Positions 34,911 through 44,186 are shown, numbered from the stretch's first letter. The stretch: 64,000 nt of DNA from Flavobacterium plurextorum (GCF_002217395.1 NZ_MUHD01000020.1:10253-74252); one strand, 5' to 3'. Numbers and translations: made by a program. Notes: generated from the sequence alone by a model not told the origin.

Positions 34911-35765
34911 ATGCTTATTTTCAATAACAAAAAATATTCTACAACTAAAAAAAGTATCCTTATGATGCTTTTTTTAGTTTGCTTTACAGGATTTTCACAG
35001 CAAAAAAAAGAAAAACCTAAATTTAAGGTTATTGCTTTTTATACGGCAAAAAATGATCAAGCCCATATTAGTTTTGTTCATGAAGCCAATAAACGATTTC
35101 CTAAAATCGCAGAAGAAAATCATTTTGTTTATGATTCAACTGACAATTTGAACAACTTAAACTCGAAATTTTTAGCCAATTATCAAGTCGTTTTATTTTT
35201 AGATACAAGACCTGAAACATTAGAACAGCGAAAAGCCTTTGAAAAATACATGAAAGATGGCGGCGGTTTTATAGGTTTTCACTTTTCTGCTTTTGCTTTA
35301 AATGATTCAGAATATCCACAAAACTGGAATTGGTATCACAATACTTTTTTAGGTTCCGGCGAATATGTAAGTAATACTTGGAAACCAACGTCGGCAGTTT
35401 TAAAAATTGAAAATCAGCACTCCGCAACAAAAAACCTTCCTAAAACCTTTGCTTCAGCACCAAACGAATGGTACAAATGGAGTAATGATCTAAGAAAAAA
35501 TACAGACATAAAAATTCTTGTTGCGATTGATGAAAGCAGTTTTCCGTTAGGAACAGGACCAAAAGCAAGCGAAATTTGGCATAACGGTTATTATCCAGTT
35601 GTCTGGACAAATAAAAACTACAAAATGATTTATATCAACATGGGACATAATGATATAGATTATGAAAACGGAACTAACGAAACGCTTTCGTATACTTTTG
35701 AAAATAAAATCCAAACTAAATTAATTACAAACAGCTTACTCTGGTTAGGAAGCTCTAAAAAATAA
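34911..35765 (+). CDS. ThuA-like secreted protein
   Basis: 284 residues with an N-terminal hydrophobic region (about 16-29) after a charged stretch. An ATG at residue 17 is an alternative start that would give a tidier signal peptide (MLFLVCFTGFSQ). The glutamine amidotransferase-like ThuA fold is shown by FKVIAFYTAK, the YQVVLFLDTRPE strand, KYMKDGGGFIGFHFS, and the closing PVVWTNKNYKMIYINMGH. Proteins of this fold occur in sugar metabolism loci, but the reaction is undefined. Confidence 0.8.
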   Translation: MLIFNNKKYSTTKKSILMMLFLVCFTGFSQQKKEKPKFKVIAFYTAKNDQAHISFVHEANKRFPKIAEENHFVYDSTDNLNNLNSKFLANYQVVLFLDTRPETLEQRKAFEKYMKDGGGFIGFHFSAFALNDSEYPQNWNWYHNTFLGSGEYVSNTWKPTSAVLKIENQHSATKNLPKTFASAPNEWYKWSNDLRKNTDIKILVAIDESSFPLGTGPKASEIWHNGYYPVVWTNKNYKMIYINMGHNDIDYENGTNETLSYTFENKIQTKLITNSLLWLGSSKK

Positions 35766-35776
35766 ATTTATCCAAA

Positions 35777-36631
35777 ATGGCTGCTAAACTTTCTCCAATT
35801 ATAAATGCTGAAGAATTATTGAACCTGAGCAATTTATCTGAAATCATATTGATTGATGCCAGAGCAGGAATTAATGCCGAAGAAAACTTTAAAATCGAAC
35901 ATTTACAAGGTGCTCGTTATGTTGATTTAAACAAAGATTTAGCAACAGTCGAGAATCCTTCAAACGGCGGCAGACATCCATTACCATCTTTCTCTAAATT
36001 TTCTGAAGTACTTTCTAAATTAGGAATTTCACCAACATCGTATGTTGTAATTTATGATGATAAAAACGGCTCAAACGCCGCTTCTAGGTTTTGGTGGATG
36101 CTAAAAGCAATTGGTCACGAACAAGTTCAGGTTTTAAACGGAGGTTTACAAGAAGCCATAAAAGCAGGTTTCCCTGTAACTTCTGAAATCAAACCTTATG
36201 AAACAGCAGAGAATTGTCCAGTTTCTGAATGGAAACTAAAACTGGCAGATATTGAAGAGGTTGAAAAAGCACGAAACAACAGCAAGAATATTGTAATTGA
36301 TGTAAGAGATAAAAATCGTTTTGACGGACTTACCGAGCCGTTGGATTTAATTGCCGGACACATTCCTGGCGCAATAAATGTTCCATTTAGCGAAAACCTA
36401 GACGAAAATGGTCTTTTTAAATCGTCAGCAGTTTTAGCAGAAAAATATGCTGCAATTTTAAAAGACAAACCATCCGAAAATATAATTGTACATTGCGGAT
36501 CAGGCGTTACAGCATGTCACACATTGTTAGCAATGGATTATGCCGGAATAGAAATTCCGAAGCTTTATGTAGGATCATGGAGCGAATGGTCTAGAAATGA
36601 TCGTGAAATGGCAGTAAAAAAAACAGAATAA
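35777..36631 (+). CDS. Sulfurtransferase with two rhodanese domains (thiosulfate/mercaptopyruvate type)
   Basis: 284 residues. Inactive N-terminal rhodanese domain (about 10-130) and catalytic C-terminal domain (about 160-275) with Cys240 in the loop HCGSGVTACH. That CGSGVTA loop is the one common to mercaptopyruvate sulfurtransferases (SseA). Cytosolic transfer of sulfane sulfur to thiols or cyanide. 11 bases after the ThuA-like gene. Confidence 0.92.
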   Translation: MAAKLSPIINAEELLNLSNLSEIILIDARAGINAEENFKIEHLQGARYVDLNKDLATVENPSNGGRHPLPSFSKFSEVLSKLGISPTSYVVIYDDKNGSNAASRFWWMLKAIGHEQVQVLNGGLQEAIKAGFPVTSEIKPYETAENCPVSEWKLKLADIEEVEKARNNSKNIVIDVRDKNRFDGLTEPLDLIAGHIPGAINVPFSENLDENGLFKSSAVLAEKYAAILKDKPSENIIVHCGSGVTACHTLLAMDYAGIEIPKLYVGSWSEWSRNDREMAVKKTE

Positions 36632-36716
36632 ATAGTTTTGATGCTTCCAATAACTTTTGAAAACAGCAAAAAGACTCAAAAATACAACACAATCAACAAT
36701 TTTTTAAAATACAGAA

Positions 36717-37958
36717 ATGCAGCATTGGGATATACTTTTATCAAATCAAGTAAATAAAAAAGCTTTTATAGACAGTTTGCTTTCGAGTGAAGCAAAAGGA
36801 GAATTAGCCGTTTTTAACAATCAAAAAGGGATTTTATTCTCTGACATTGCAATTGAAAAATTCATTGAAAAAGAATACCAATATGATAGTGTCGAAGCAT
36901 CTCCAGAATCGCACAGACAACTGCGTACATTTTCATCGGGAGAACGTAAAAAAGAATTTTTAAAATACTGTATCAATCAAAAACCTGATTTTATCATTTT
37001 CGATAATCCGTTTGATCATTTAGATCAGGCTTCTCGTGTAGTTTTGGCAGAATCTTTAAAAAGCTTAACGAATGAAATTGCTATTATTCAACTTCTGAAT
37101 CGTACAGTTGATGTTCTTGATTTTGTTCCGAATAAAGCGCAGATTAACGACAATACCTTCGAACTTCATCCGATCTCAAAAACCGAAAATCATTTTAAAA
37201 CTCTAAATACAGCCGCAATTCCTAGAGCGATTGAATCGCATACTTTTCACGAAAGTGTATTAATTAAACTCGACAATGTTTCTGTAAGTTACGACGAAAG
37301 AAAAATTCTTGATACTATTTCGTGGACTATAAAACAAGGTGAATTCTGGCAGTTAGTTGGTCAGAACGGTTCAGGAAAAAGCACTATTCTATCTTTAATC
37401 ACTGGCGATAATCCAAAAGGATTTGGTCAGGATTTGTTTTTATTTGGAAGAAAAAAAGGAAGCGGTGAAAGCGTTTGGGACATCAAAAAACAAATTGGAA
37501 TCTTTGCTACTTCGATGACCGATTTATTTCAAAAAAGCCATACACTTGAAGAAATGATTCTTTCTGGATTCTTTGATTCTATTGGACTTTACATTGAGCC
37601 AACAACACACCAAAAACAAATTGTTTCGCAATGGCTTGAAGTCATCGAAATGACGCATTTAAGAAAAAAACGTTTTATAGATCTTTCTATCGGACAGCAG
37701 CGAGTAGCATTAATTGTTCGCGCCGTTTTAAAACATCCGCCGTTATTAATTTTAGATGAACCTGTAGAAGGCTTAGACGACGAAAATGTAGATTTAGTTA
37801 TTCAGCTGATCAATACCATCAAACAGGAAACTAACGTTACAGTATTATATGTTTCTCACCGAATTGAATCTGGACTTGCTCCTACTTCTGTTTTTGAGCT
37901 TTTGCCAGCGTCAACAGGTTCTATTGGTAAAATAAAATACCATTCAGAATTAAATTAA
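36717..37958 (+). CDS. ModF-like duplicated ABC ATPase with a degenerate N-terminal half
   Basis: 413 residues. The C-terminal ABC domain is intact: Walker A at 215-223 (GQNGSGKST), signature LSIGQQR, Walker B with LLILDEP, and the switch His in YVSHR. The N-terminal half keeps a signature (SSGER, 73-77) and a Walker-B-like stretch (FIIFDNP, 92-98) but shows no Walker A, so it probably does not bind ATP normally. No membrane domain and no permease nearby, which suits the ModF/PhrA group of soluble ABC proteins. Role unknown. Confidence 0.85.
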   Translation: MQHWDILLSNQVNKKAFIDSLLSSEAKGELAVFNNQKGILFSDIAIEKFIEKEYQYDSVEASPESHRQLRTFSSGERKKEFLKYCINQKPDFIIFDNPFDHLDQASRVVLAESLKSLTNEIAIIQLLNRTVDVLDFVPNKAQINDNTFELHPISKTENHFKTLNTAAIPRAIESHTFHESVLIKLDNVSVSYDERKILDTISWTIKQGEFWQLVGQNGSGKSTILSLITGDNPKGFGQDLFLFGRKKGSGESVWDIKKQIGIFATSMTDLFQKSHTLEEMILSGFFDSIGLYIEPTTHQKQIVSQWLEVIEMTHLRKKRFIDLSIGQQRVALIVRAVLKHPPLLILDEPVEGLDDENVDLVIQLINTIKQETNVTVLYVSHRIESGLAPTSVFELLPASTGSIGKIKYHSELN

Positions 37959-37966
37959 ACAAGAAA

Positions 37967-38581
37967 ATGAGATTCAACTATTATGCAGCTGTACTTACAA
38001 TACTTCTGCTTACCTCCTGCTCCAATTCAATTTCTACAGTTAGAAAAGATTATAAGCTCGCTGAAGTTTCAAAACTAAAATCAGATTGGAACAGCGATTC
38101 AAAAGAATGGTTTCTAAAAAAAGATACTTTGATAGGAACCGGAGGCCCGATGCATTGGGGAGTAATACTATCCAAAAAACAACTTCCAAAAAACTACGAA
38201 ATTGATTTTAAAGCAAACATGACCAAAGAATCTTTATTCGAAATTATGTTGAACTTTGATAAAGAAAACTACATTAGAACTTATCTCTATCAAATTGATC
38301 AAAATATTGTAATTGGAAAAGGTGTTTACAACAAAAACAGTGATGAATATGGTAAACGAGGCGGGAAAAGTCTATTTACTAAACCAATGAAATTAGAGAA
38401 CAACAAATGGTACAATGTAAAAATAAAAGTTCAAAATAATCAATTACACTTTTCAGTAAACAATCAAACCTCATTAGAATGTTCCCTAGAAAAAAGTAAT
38501 CTCAGCCAACAAGGAAAACTAGGTTTCATAACCAACGGAGAAGTCAAAATAACCGATTTAACGATTAAAACGCTTCAATAA
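37967..38581 (+). CDS. Lipoprotein with a LamG/DUF1080-like beta-sandwich
   Basis: 204 residues with lipobox LTSC (Cys18). The mature domain begins DWNSDSKEW and has strands such as YEIDFKANMTKES, NKWYNVKIKVQNNQLHFSVN and LGFITNGEVKITDLTIK, the usual ending of concanavalin-like DUF1080 domains. Probably binds or processes glycans outside the cell. 8 bases after the ABC gene but likely unrelated in function. Confidence 0.7.
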   Translation: MRFNYYAAVLTILLLTSCSNSISTVRKDYKLAEVSKLKSDWNSDSKEWFLKKDTLIGTGGPMHWGVILSKKQLPKNYEIDFKANMTKESLFEIMLNFDKENYIRTYLYQIDQNIVIGKGVYNKNSDEYGKRGGKSLFTKPMKLENNKWYNVKIKVQNNQLHFSVNNQTSLECSLEKSNLSQQGKLGFITNGEVKITDLTIKTLQ

Positions 38582-38712
38582 AAATCTATTTGAATTAGAA
38601 AAAAAACATTGCCAGCGGTTTCAACCTTTAGAGCGCAATAAATTATCCTAATCCGTTTCCTAAGTTTCCCAAGCTTAAAACCTTTGGCTATATAGTTCAA
38701 ATATAATACAAC

Positions 38713-38740
38713 AAAAAAAGCTCCATCAGGAGCTTTTTTT
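38713..38740. terminator. Bidirectional terminator
   Basis: AAAAAAAGCTCC pairs with GGAGCTTTTTTT around ATCA, between convergent genes. Confidence 0.9.
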
Positions 38741-38784
38741 ACTATAACAAATTTTCTAATTTTCTAATTGACAAATTATCAAAT

Positions 38785-39828
38785 CTAATTCTCTTCGTCT
38801 TCCGTATTATGCGATTTGACATAATTACGCCATTTTTCAATACAATCCTGAAAATCCTGTGGCAGTTCCGTATCAAAACGCATCATTTCACCTGTATTCG
38901 GATGTACAAAACCAAGCGTTTTTGCATGCAAAGCCTGACGCGGCAACGCTTTAAAACAATTTTCAATAAACTGTTTGTACTTTGTAAAAGTAGTTCCTTT
39001 CAAAATCAAATGTCCGCCATATCGCTCATCATTAAACAACGGATGTCCAATGTGTTTCATATGCGCACGAATTTGATGTGTTCTTCCTGTTTCTAATTTA
39101 CAAGAAATCAAAGTAACATATCCAAAACGTTCCAAAACTTTATAATGCGTAATTGCAGGTTTTCCAATTTCTGGATCAGCAAAAACCGCCATTTGCATAC
39201 GATCTTTTAAATGTCTTGCTAAGTTTCCTTCAATTGTTCCTGCTTCTTCCGTAACATTTCCCCAAACAAGAGCAATATATTCACGTTCAGAAGTTTTAGC
39301 TTCAAATTGTTTTGCTAAGTGAGTCATTGCTGCCTCCGTTTTCGCCACAACCAAAAGTCCTGATGTATCCTTATCAATTCTATGCACCAAACCCGGACGT
39401 TCACTGCTGTTCATTGGCAGATTATCAAAATGATGCGCCAAAGCATTAACCAGCGTTCCTGTATAATTACCGTGACCAGGATGCACAACCATTCCAGGCT
39501 CTTTATTAATCAATAAAAGAGCGTCATCTTCATACACAATATTCAACGGAATATCTTCTGGCAGAATATGATTTTCAAACGGTGGATGCGATAACATAAC
39601 CGTTACAACATCAAAAGGTTTAACCTTATAATTTGATTTTACTGGAATATCATTTACAAAAATGTTTCCTTCAGTTGCAGCGTTCTGAATTTTATTTCGC
39701 GTTGCATTCTGAATCAAATTCATTAAATATTTGTCAATACGCAAAAGCGCTTGACCTTTAGGGACTTCAAATCTGAAATGCTCGAATAATTCGTCTTCCA
39801 GATCTAAATTTTCAATATTATTGTTCAT
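38785..39828 (-). CDS. rluD: Ribosomal large subunit pseudouridine synthase, RluD type
   Basis: 347 residues from the ATG at 39828; the longer frame runs back into the PASTA gene. An S4 RNA-binding domain (about 20-80) precedes the catalytic domain with the active-site Asp in RPGLVHRIDKDTSGLLVVAK. Also GRTHQIRAHM and the GHPLFNDERYGG stretch. Makes pseudouridines in 23S rRNA helix 69. The start overlaps the PASTA gene's end by 11 bases. Confidence 0.95.
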   Translation of the reverse strand: MNNNIENLDLEDELFEHFRFEVPKGQALLRIDKYLMNLIQNATRNKIQNAATEGNIFVNDIPVKSNYKVKPFDVVTVMLSHPPFENHILPEDIPLNIVYEDDALLLINKEPGMVVHPGHGNYTGTLVNALAHHFDNLPMNSSERPGLVHRIDKDTSGLLVVAKTEAAMTHLAKQFEAKTSEREYIALVWGNVTEEAGTIEGNLARHLKDRMQMAVFADPEIGKPAITHYKVLERFGYVTLISCKLETGRTHQIRAHMKHIGHPLFNDERYGGHLILKGTTFTKYKQFIENCFKALPRQALHAKTLGFVHPNTGEMMRFDTELPQDFQDCIEKWRNYVKSHNTEDEEN

Positions 39829-40441
39829 CTTGTGGGGTTTCAGTAGTTGGTGCAGCTGTACTATCGGCAGCCTTACCTTCATCTTCGTAAGTTGCTTTTC
39901 CGTCTCCTAAAACCAAGTCGATTTTTGAAGCCTTCAACACACGATCTCCTACTTTTAAATTTCTTCCTTTATAACGCATCTCCAAAACCATATCTTTTCC
40001 AAGATTCGGAATATAAGTAATCGTTCCCGGTTCAAGCCCTAAAGCTTTTAAAGTTGGAACCGCTTCACGATACGTTTTTTCAATTAAATCAGGAATTCTA
40101 ACAGATGAGAATCCTGATGAATTTATTTTAATATATATTTTTCTTCCCACTTTTACTTTTGTTCCCGGCAATGGATCTTGCTCAACAACACTATATTTTG
40201 GAAATTCACTACGATAATCAACACTATCCAAAAGCACATAATCTAAATCCAGCTCATCCAGTTTTTGCTCTACCTGCTCTTCTGTCAGTTTAGCTAAATT
40301 TGGAACCGCAATTTCATGACCGTGATCCGTGGTAAAAGTCAGCCAATGCATAAACAAATAACCTAAAACGGCAATAATAGCAGCCGCACTTAATACTTGA
40401 ATAAAAAATACACGGCTTGTTAAATACTTACGTAAACTCAT
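39818..40441 (-). CDS. PASTA domain membrane protein
   Basis: 207 residues from the ATG at 40441. One membrane helix (about 10-33), then three PASTA-like repeats (VPNLAKLTEEQVEQKL, IPDLIEKTYREAVPTL and a shorter last one), and an acidic, Thr-rich tail. PASTA modules bind muropeptides in Gram-positive kinases; here there is no kinase. Located next to ddl, which fits a cell-wall role. A TATCTTTG box lies 20 bases upstream on the minus strand. Confidence 0.88.
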   Translation of the reverse strand: MSLRKYLTSRVFFIQVLSAAAIIAVLGYLFMHWLTFTTDHGHEIAVPNLAKLTEEQVEQKLDELDLDYVLLDSVDYRSEFPKYSVVEQDPLPGTKVKVGRKIYIKINSSGFSSVRIPDLIEKTYREAVPTLKALGLEPGTITYIPNLGKDMVLEMRYKGRNLKVGDRVLKASKIDLVLGDGKATYEDEGKAADSTAAPTTETPQDEQ

Positions 40442-40461
40442 AAATTTATTTTTATTAGAGG

Positions 40462-40469
40462 CAAAGATA
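40462..40469 (-). promoter_or_regulatory. -7 box TATCTTTG of the PASTA-rluD unit
   Basis: Perfect TAnnTTTG on the minus strand, 20 bases before the PASTA ATG; a TTG lies 14 bases further upstream, shorter than usual. Confidence 0.6.
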
Positions 40470-40540
40470 AAGCTATTTCGTTTCAAAAAAAATGATAATT
40501 TTGTTTTAAACGAAATAGCTTTTAATACCTGTTAGTATAA

Positions 40541-40626
40541 GGAGCTGTTTCCTGCTGTCTGCTGTATCTTTTATGCCGAACACCGGCACAAAAGGATGCC
40601 GCTCCCATCAGGGCTAGAGCGCTTGG
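40541..40626. repeat. GC-rich structured intergenic element
   Basis: About 85 bases far richer in GC than the surroundings, with a clear hairpin (CTTTTATGCCG 40568-40578 against CGGCACAAAAG 40584-40594) and a second GC-rich block (CCGCTCCCATCAGGGCTAG). I have the impression of similar elements in other Flavobacterium intergenic regions. The 420-base gap 40442-40861 holds this, the inverted repeat at 40675 and no gene. Confidence 0.6.
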
Positions 40627-40674
40627 TTTCAAAAGAAGATTTTTGTTCTTTATTTTAATAACGTAACCACAATA

Positions 40675-40749
40675 TTGTCAGGCTGAGCGGAGTCGAAGCC
40701 CCGCAAAGTGATTCAACAAACGGTGCTTCGACTCCGCTCAGTCTGACAA
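40675..40749. repeat. Inverted repeat with 25-base arms
   Basis: Arms 40675-40699 and 40725-40749 are complementary at 24 of 25 positions (core GAGCGGAGTCGAAGC), with a 25-base loop. A shorter relic, GGAGTAAAGTCGAAG, sits near 41908. Confidence 0.85.
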
Positions 40750-40861
40750 ACAAAACGCATAAGAAAACAATTCGTGAAAATTTGAAAAATTCGTGGCAAA
40801 CAAACAGTTAAACGAATAAACAGTTAAACAAATAAAAGATAAAACAAATAAACATCATAGA

Positions 40862-41833
40862 ATGAAAAACATTGCCATCATCATGGGCGGATATTCAAGC
40901 GAATACAAAATTTCGCTTATCAGCGGAAACGTTGTATATCAATATCTTGACAAAACAAAATACAACGGGTTCCGTATACATATTTTTAAAGAAAAATGGG
41001 TATATGTAGACGAAAAAGACGCTGAATATGCAATCGATAAAAACGACTTTTCTGTAACTATAAACGATCAGAAAATTACTTTCGACTGTGTTTTCAATGC
41101 CATTCACGGAACTCCAGGTGAAGATGGATTAATGCAGGCTTATTTTGAATTATTAGGAATTCCGCAATCCTCTTGCGATTACTATCAATCAGCGTTAACA
41201 TTCAATAAAAGAGATTTATTATCTGTTTTAAAACCTTACGGAATCAAAACAGCAATTTCGTATTACTTAAACAAAGGCGACGTTATCAATACTGAGGAAA
41301 TCGTTAAAAAAGTAGGTTTGCCATGTTTTGTAAAACCAAACAAAGCTGGATCTAGTTTTGGAATTTCAAAAGTAAAAACAGAAGCTGAACTTCCAATCGC
41401 GATTGAAGTTGCTTACAAAGAAGACAACGAAATCATTATTGAAAGCTTCCTTGACGGAACCGAAGTTTCTGTTGGAGTAATCAATTACAAAGGAGAAATT
41501 AAAGTATTGCCAATTACCGAAATCGTATCTGATAATGATTTCTTCGATTATGAAGCCAAATACGAAGGAAAATCACAAGAAATCACACCAGCTAGAATCT
41601 CTGATGAGTTAACACAAAAAGTAAGTGATGTTGCCAAACGTGCTTATGAAGTTCTAAAAATGAAAGGATTCTCAAGAAGCGAATTTATCATTGTAGACAA
41701 CGAACCATATATGCTCGAAATGAATACAATTCCTGGTTTAACAACAGAAAGTTTGATTCCGCAGCAAGCACGAGCAGCAGGAATTTCTCTTGAAGATTTG
41801 TTTACAAATGCAATTGAACTGGCTCTTTCTTAA
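40862..41833 (+). CDS. ddl: D-alanine--D-alanine ligase
   Basis: 323 residues, ATP-grasp enzyme of peptidoglycan precursor synthesis. N-terminal IIMGGYSSEYKISLISG, the HGTPGEDG loop, KPNKAGSSFGISKV in the ATP-binding site, and the C-terminal NTIPGLT with the metal-binding EMN. Cytosolic. No good -7 box was found in the repeat-filled leader; coaD follows on the same strand after 142 bases. Confidence 0.97.
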   Translation: MKNIAIIMGGYSSEYKISLISGNVVYQYLDKTKYNGFRIHIFKEKWVYVDEKDAEYAIDKNDFSVTINDQKITFDCVFNAIHGTPGEDGLMQAYFELLGIPQSSCDYYQSALTFNKRDLLSVLKPYGIKTAISYYLNKGDVINTEEIVKKVGLPCFVKPNKAGSSFGISKVKTEAELPIAIEVAYKEDNEIIIESFLDGTEVSVGVINYKGEIKVLPITEIVSDNDFFDYEAKYEGKSQEITPARISDELTQKVSDVAKRAYEVLKMKGFSRSEFIIVDNEPYMLEMNTIPGLTTESLIPQQARAAGISLEDLFTNAIELALS

Positions 41834-41848
41834 AGACGCTAAGATACT

Positions 41849-41880
41849 AAGGTGCTAAGGTTCTACGATCTTAGCACTTT
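41849..41880 (+). terminator. Terminator-like hairpin after ddl
   Basis: AAGGTGCTAAG pairs with CTTAGCACTTT, followed by CTTTTTC. It is built from a CTAAG-rich stretch of the kind that recurs in this genome's gaps. Confidence 0.55.
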
Positions 41881-41975
41881 CTTTTTCAAACACAATATTA
41901 CCACACGGAGTAAAGTCGAAGTTTTCTAAAGAACCTTTTAACCTAAAAACTCAGAACCTTAGAACCTTAAAAAAA

Positions 41976-42434
41976 ATGCGAAAAGCCCTATTCCCAGGAT
42001 CATTTGACCCAATTACTTTAGGTCACGAAGATATTATCAAAAGAGGAATTTCTTTATTTGATGAAATCGTAATTGCAATTGGTGTAAATGCCGAAAAAAA
42101 ATACATGTTTTCATTAGAAGAAAGAAAACGTTTTATAGAAGAAACTTTCAAAGATGAACCAAAAGTTTCAGTTATCACTTACGAAGGTCTGACAATAGAT
42201 TTAGCAAAAAAACAAAAAGCTGATTTCATATTAAGAGGTTTGCGCAACCCAGCCGATTTCGAATTCGAAAAAGCTATTGCACACACCAATAGAAAACTGT
42301 CTAAAATAGAAACTGTCTTTTTATTAACTGCTGCAAGCACATCATACATAAGTTCAAGCATTGTGCGTGATGTATTGCGTAATGGCGGCGAATACGAAAT
42401 GCTGGTTCCAGAAGCGGTTAGAGTTAAAAAGTAA
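41976..42434 (+). CDS. coaD: Pantetheine-phosphate adenylyltransferase
   Basis: 152 residues, full length. Nucleotidyltransferase motif PGSFDPITLGHEDII, RGLRNPADFEFE, and the C-terminal TSYISSSIVRDV (the ISSS/TR signature). Fourth step of coenzyme A synthesis: 4'-phosphopantetheine plus ATP to dephospho-CoA. The hydrolase gene starts 1 base after the stop. Confidence 0.98.
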   Translation: MRKALFPGSFDPITLGHEDIIKRGISLFDEIVIAIGVNAEKKYMFSLEERKRFIEETFKDEPKVSVITYEGLTIDLAKKQKADFILRGLRNPADFEFEKAIAHTNRKLSKIETVFLLTAASTSYISSSIVRDVLRNGGEYEMLVPEAVRVKK

Positions 42435-42435
42435 A

Positions 42436-43308
42436 ATGAGCAAAAAATACATTCTCGAAACCTACCCTTTCTGGATTAAAAAGCTCTTTCTTTTTCTTCT
42501 TTTTATTTCATTCAACAAAATAAACAGTCAAAACAATTCTAATTCTGTCAGAGAAATAAAGAATATCGATCAGTACAATTCAGAGGAAATTGATTTTATG
42601 GATTCCGAAGAAAATGTAAAATTAAGCGGAACTCTACTTTTTCCTAAAACGGGATATTCAAAAATCGTAATTATTACGCCTGGAAGCGGTCAAAACGATC
42701 GTAATTCACATGATGTTTTGGCAGAAGAACTATTAAAAAATCAAATCGCAGTTTATCGTTTTGATGATCGAGGAGTTGGAAAATCTGGAGGCAATGTAAA
42801 TTTTAGCGTAGATCAAATTATCAAAGACTTATATTATGCTTTAGATAATATTCAAAAAATCGATTCCCTTTCTAAAAAGCAAATCGGTGCTCTAGGACAC
42901 AGTTTAGGCGGAATCGCAACAATTGATGCTTATCAGCAAGGATTCAAATTAGATTTTTTAATCCTAATGTCTACGCCAATTGAAAAATTTAAATCATTTG
43001 ATAAACCTCAATACAGCTCTCGAAGTAATCCAAAAATAAAAGTAAGCACCAAAGTATTATTTGAAAATTTAAAAATTCCAATGCTTTTTATTGCAGGCAC
43101 AAACGATAGTTTTTTTGACAGTAAAAAGACAGCCGAATTAGTCAATGCATTAAACAATAAAAATATAGATGTCGAAATACTAAACGGACTAAATCATTTT
43201 TTAAAAGCCGGCACTGATGATTGGAAAAAAACAAAAAAATACAGTGACTTGTATGAAATAGATCGTCAAGCACTCGATAAAATTGTAAACTGGACCTCTA
43301 AAATATGA
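42436..43308 (+). CDS. Alpha/beta hydrolase with N-terminal export signal
   Basis: 290 residues from the ATG at 42436, directly after coaD; the longer in-frame start would read through coaD. An uncleaved or cleaved hydrophobic segment (about 16-28) indicates export. Nucleophile Ser in GALGHSLGGI; VYRFDDRGVGKSGG before it; the acid in FIAGTNDSFF and a late His in LNGLNHFLKAG. Substrate unknown; esterase or peptidase-like serine hydrolase. Confidence 0.87.
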   Translation: MSKKYILETYPFWIKKLFLFLLFISFNKINSQNNSNSVREIKNIDQYNSEEIDFMDSEENVKLSGTLLFPKTGYSKIVIITPGSGQNDRNSHDVLAEELLKNQIAVYRFDDRGVGKSGGNVNFSVDQIIKDLYYALDNIQKIDSLSKKQIGALGHSLGGIATIDAYQQGFKLDFLILMSTPIEKFKSFDKPQYSSRSNPKIKVSTKVLFENLKIPMLFIAGTNDSFFDSKKTAELVNALNNKNIDVEILNGLNHFLKAGTDDWKKTKKYSDLYEIDRQALDKIVNWTSKI

Positions 43309-43384
43309 TTGAGTGATATCCTTATAAATTTGTAAACCAATTTAATTATAAGTAATTTCGCATTTTTAAAATAAACAATAAGTA

Positions 43385-43963
43385 ATGAGTATCGAAAGAG
43401 AATTAAACAAACGAAGCGGATCTAAATGCGAACTTTGCGGCGCTGAAGAAAACCTAAAAGTATATCAAGTATTACCAACTCAAAAAGGCGGTCTTGACGA
43501 AAGTATTTTAGCTTGTAATACCTGTATTGACCAAATTGAAAATCCTGACAACGTCGATTTAAATCACTGGAGATGCCTTAACGACAGCATGTGGAATGAA
43601 AATACTGCTGTACAAGTTGTAGCTTGGAGAATGTTAAGCCGCATGCGCGCTGCAGGATGGCCGCAAGAATTACTTGACATGATGTACTTAGACGAAGACA
43701 CGCTGGCATGGGCACAAGCAACTGGCGAAGGCGAAGACGACGAAAACAAATTAGTTCACCGCGACAGCAACGGCGTAGTTTTACAACATGGAGATTCAGT
43801 TGTTTTAATCAAAGATCTTAAAGTAAAAGGATCAAGTATGGTTGCCAAACAAGGAACTGCAGTTAGAAACATTCGTCTTGACCATGAAAATGCCGAATAT
43901 ATTGAAGGAAAAGTCGATGGTCAACAAATTGTGATTATCACGCAATATGTGAAGAAGATATAG
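43385..43963 (+). CDS. PhnA/YjdM family zinc-ribbon protein
   Basis: 192 residues. Zinc ribbon of Cys15-Cys18 (CELC) and Cys44-Cys47 (CNTC), a middle acidic region, then the C-terminal PhnA domain GVVLQHGDSVVLIKDLKVKGSS with a GTAVRNIRLDHENAEYIEGKVDGQ ending broken only by normal divergence. The name PhnA was given for a phosphonate link in E. coli, but the function is unproven. A TAATTTCG string lies upstream. Confidence 0.85.
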   Translation: MSIERELNKRSGSKCELCGAEENLKVYQVLPTQKGGLDESILACNTCIDQIENPDNVDLNHWRCLNDSMWNENTAVQVVAWRMLSRMRAAGWPQELLDMMYLDEDTLAWAQATGEGEDDENKLVHRDSNGVVLQHGDSVVLIKDLKVKGSSMVAKQGTAVRNIRLDHENAEYIEGKVDGQQIVIITQYVKKI

Positions 43964-44030
43964 TTTTTTTTTTAGGTTCATAGTTACAAAGTGGTAAAGT
44001 TGCAAAGGCTTTTGCTTAACTTTTAAAACC

Positions 44031-44079
44031 TGAAACTTGAAACTTGAAACTTGAAACTTGAAACTTGAAACTTGAAACT
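44031..44079 (+). repeat. Heptamer tandem repeat TGAAACT x7
   Basis: Seven exact copies of TGAAACT in a row between convergent genes. Related CTGAAACTTGAAACCTG sequence recurs near 46392. Not CRISPR: no spacers. Confidence 0.9.
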
Positions 44080-44080
44080 A

Positions 44081-44113
44081 AAAAAGGCTATTCAAAATAC
44101 GAATAGCCTTTTT
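44081..44113. terminator. Bidirectional terminator
   Basis: AAAAAGGCTATTC pairs perfectly with GAATAGCCTTTTT over a 7-base loop. Confidence 0.92.
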
Positions 44114-44159
44114 TATTATTTTTCTGTTCTGGAAATAACTTGAAACAAATTAAACCTGA

Positions 44160-44175
44160 TCCCGAAGCTTCGGGA
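44160..44175. repeat. Palindrome TCCCGAAGCTTCGGGA, copy 2
   Basis: Identical to the copy at 8557-8572; lies 11 bases beyond the stop of the minus-strand gene. Confidence 0.85.
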
Positions 44176-44186
44176 GAAACTAAAAA

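Noticed and set aside
42361..42435. Upstream start of the alpha/beta hydrolase
   Set aside because: It would read inside coaD; the ATG at 42436 follows the coaD stop and gives an export signal.
44031..44079. CRISPR-like array
   Set aside because: Seven-base units in direct contact, no spacers, no cas genes.
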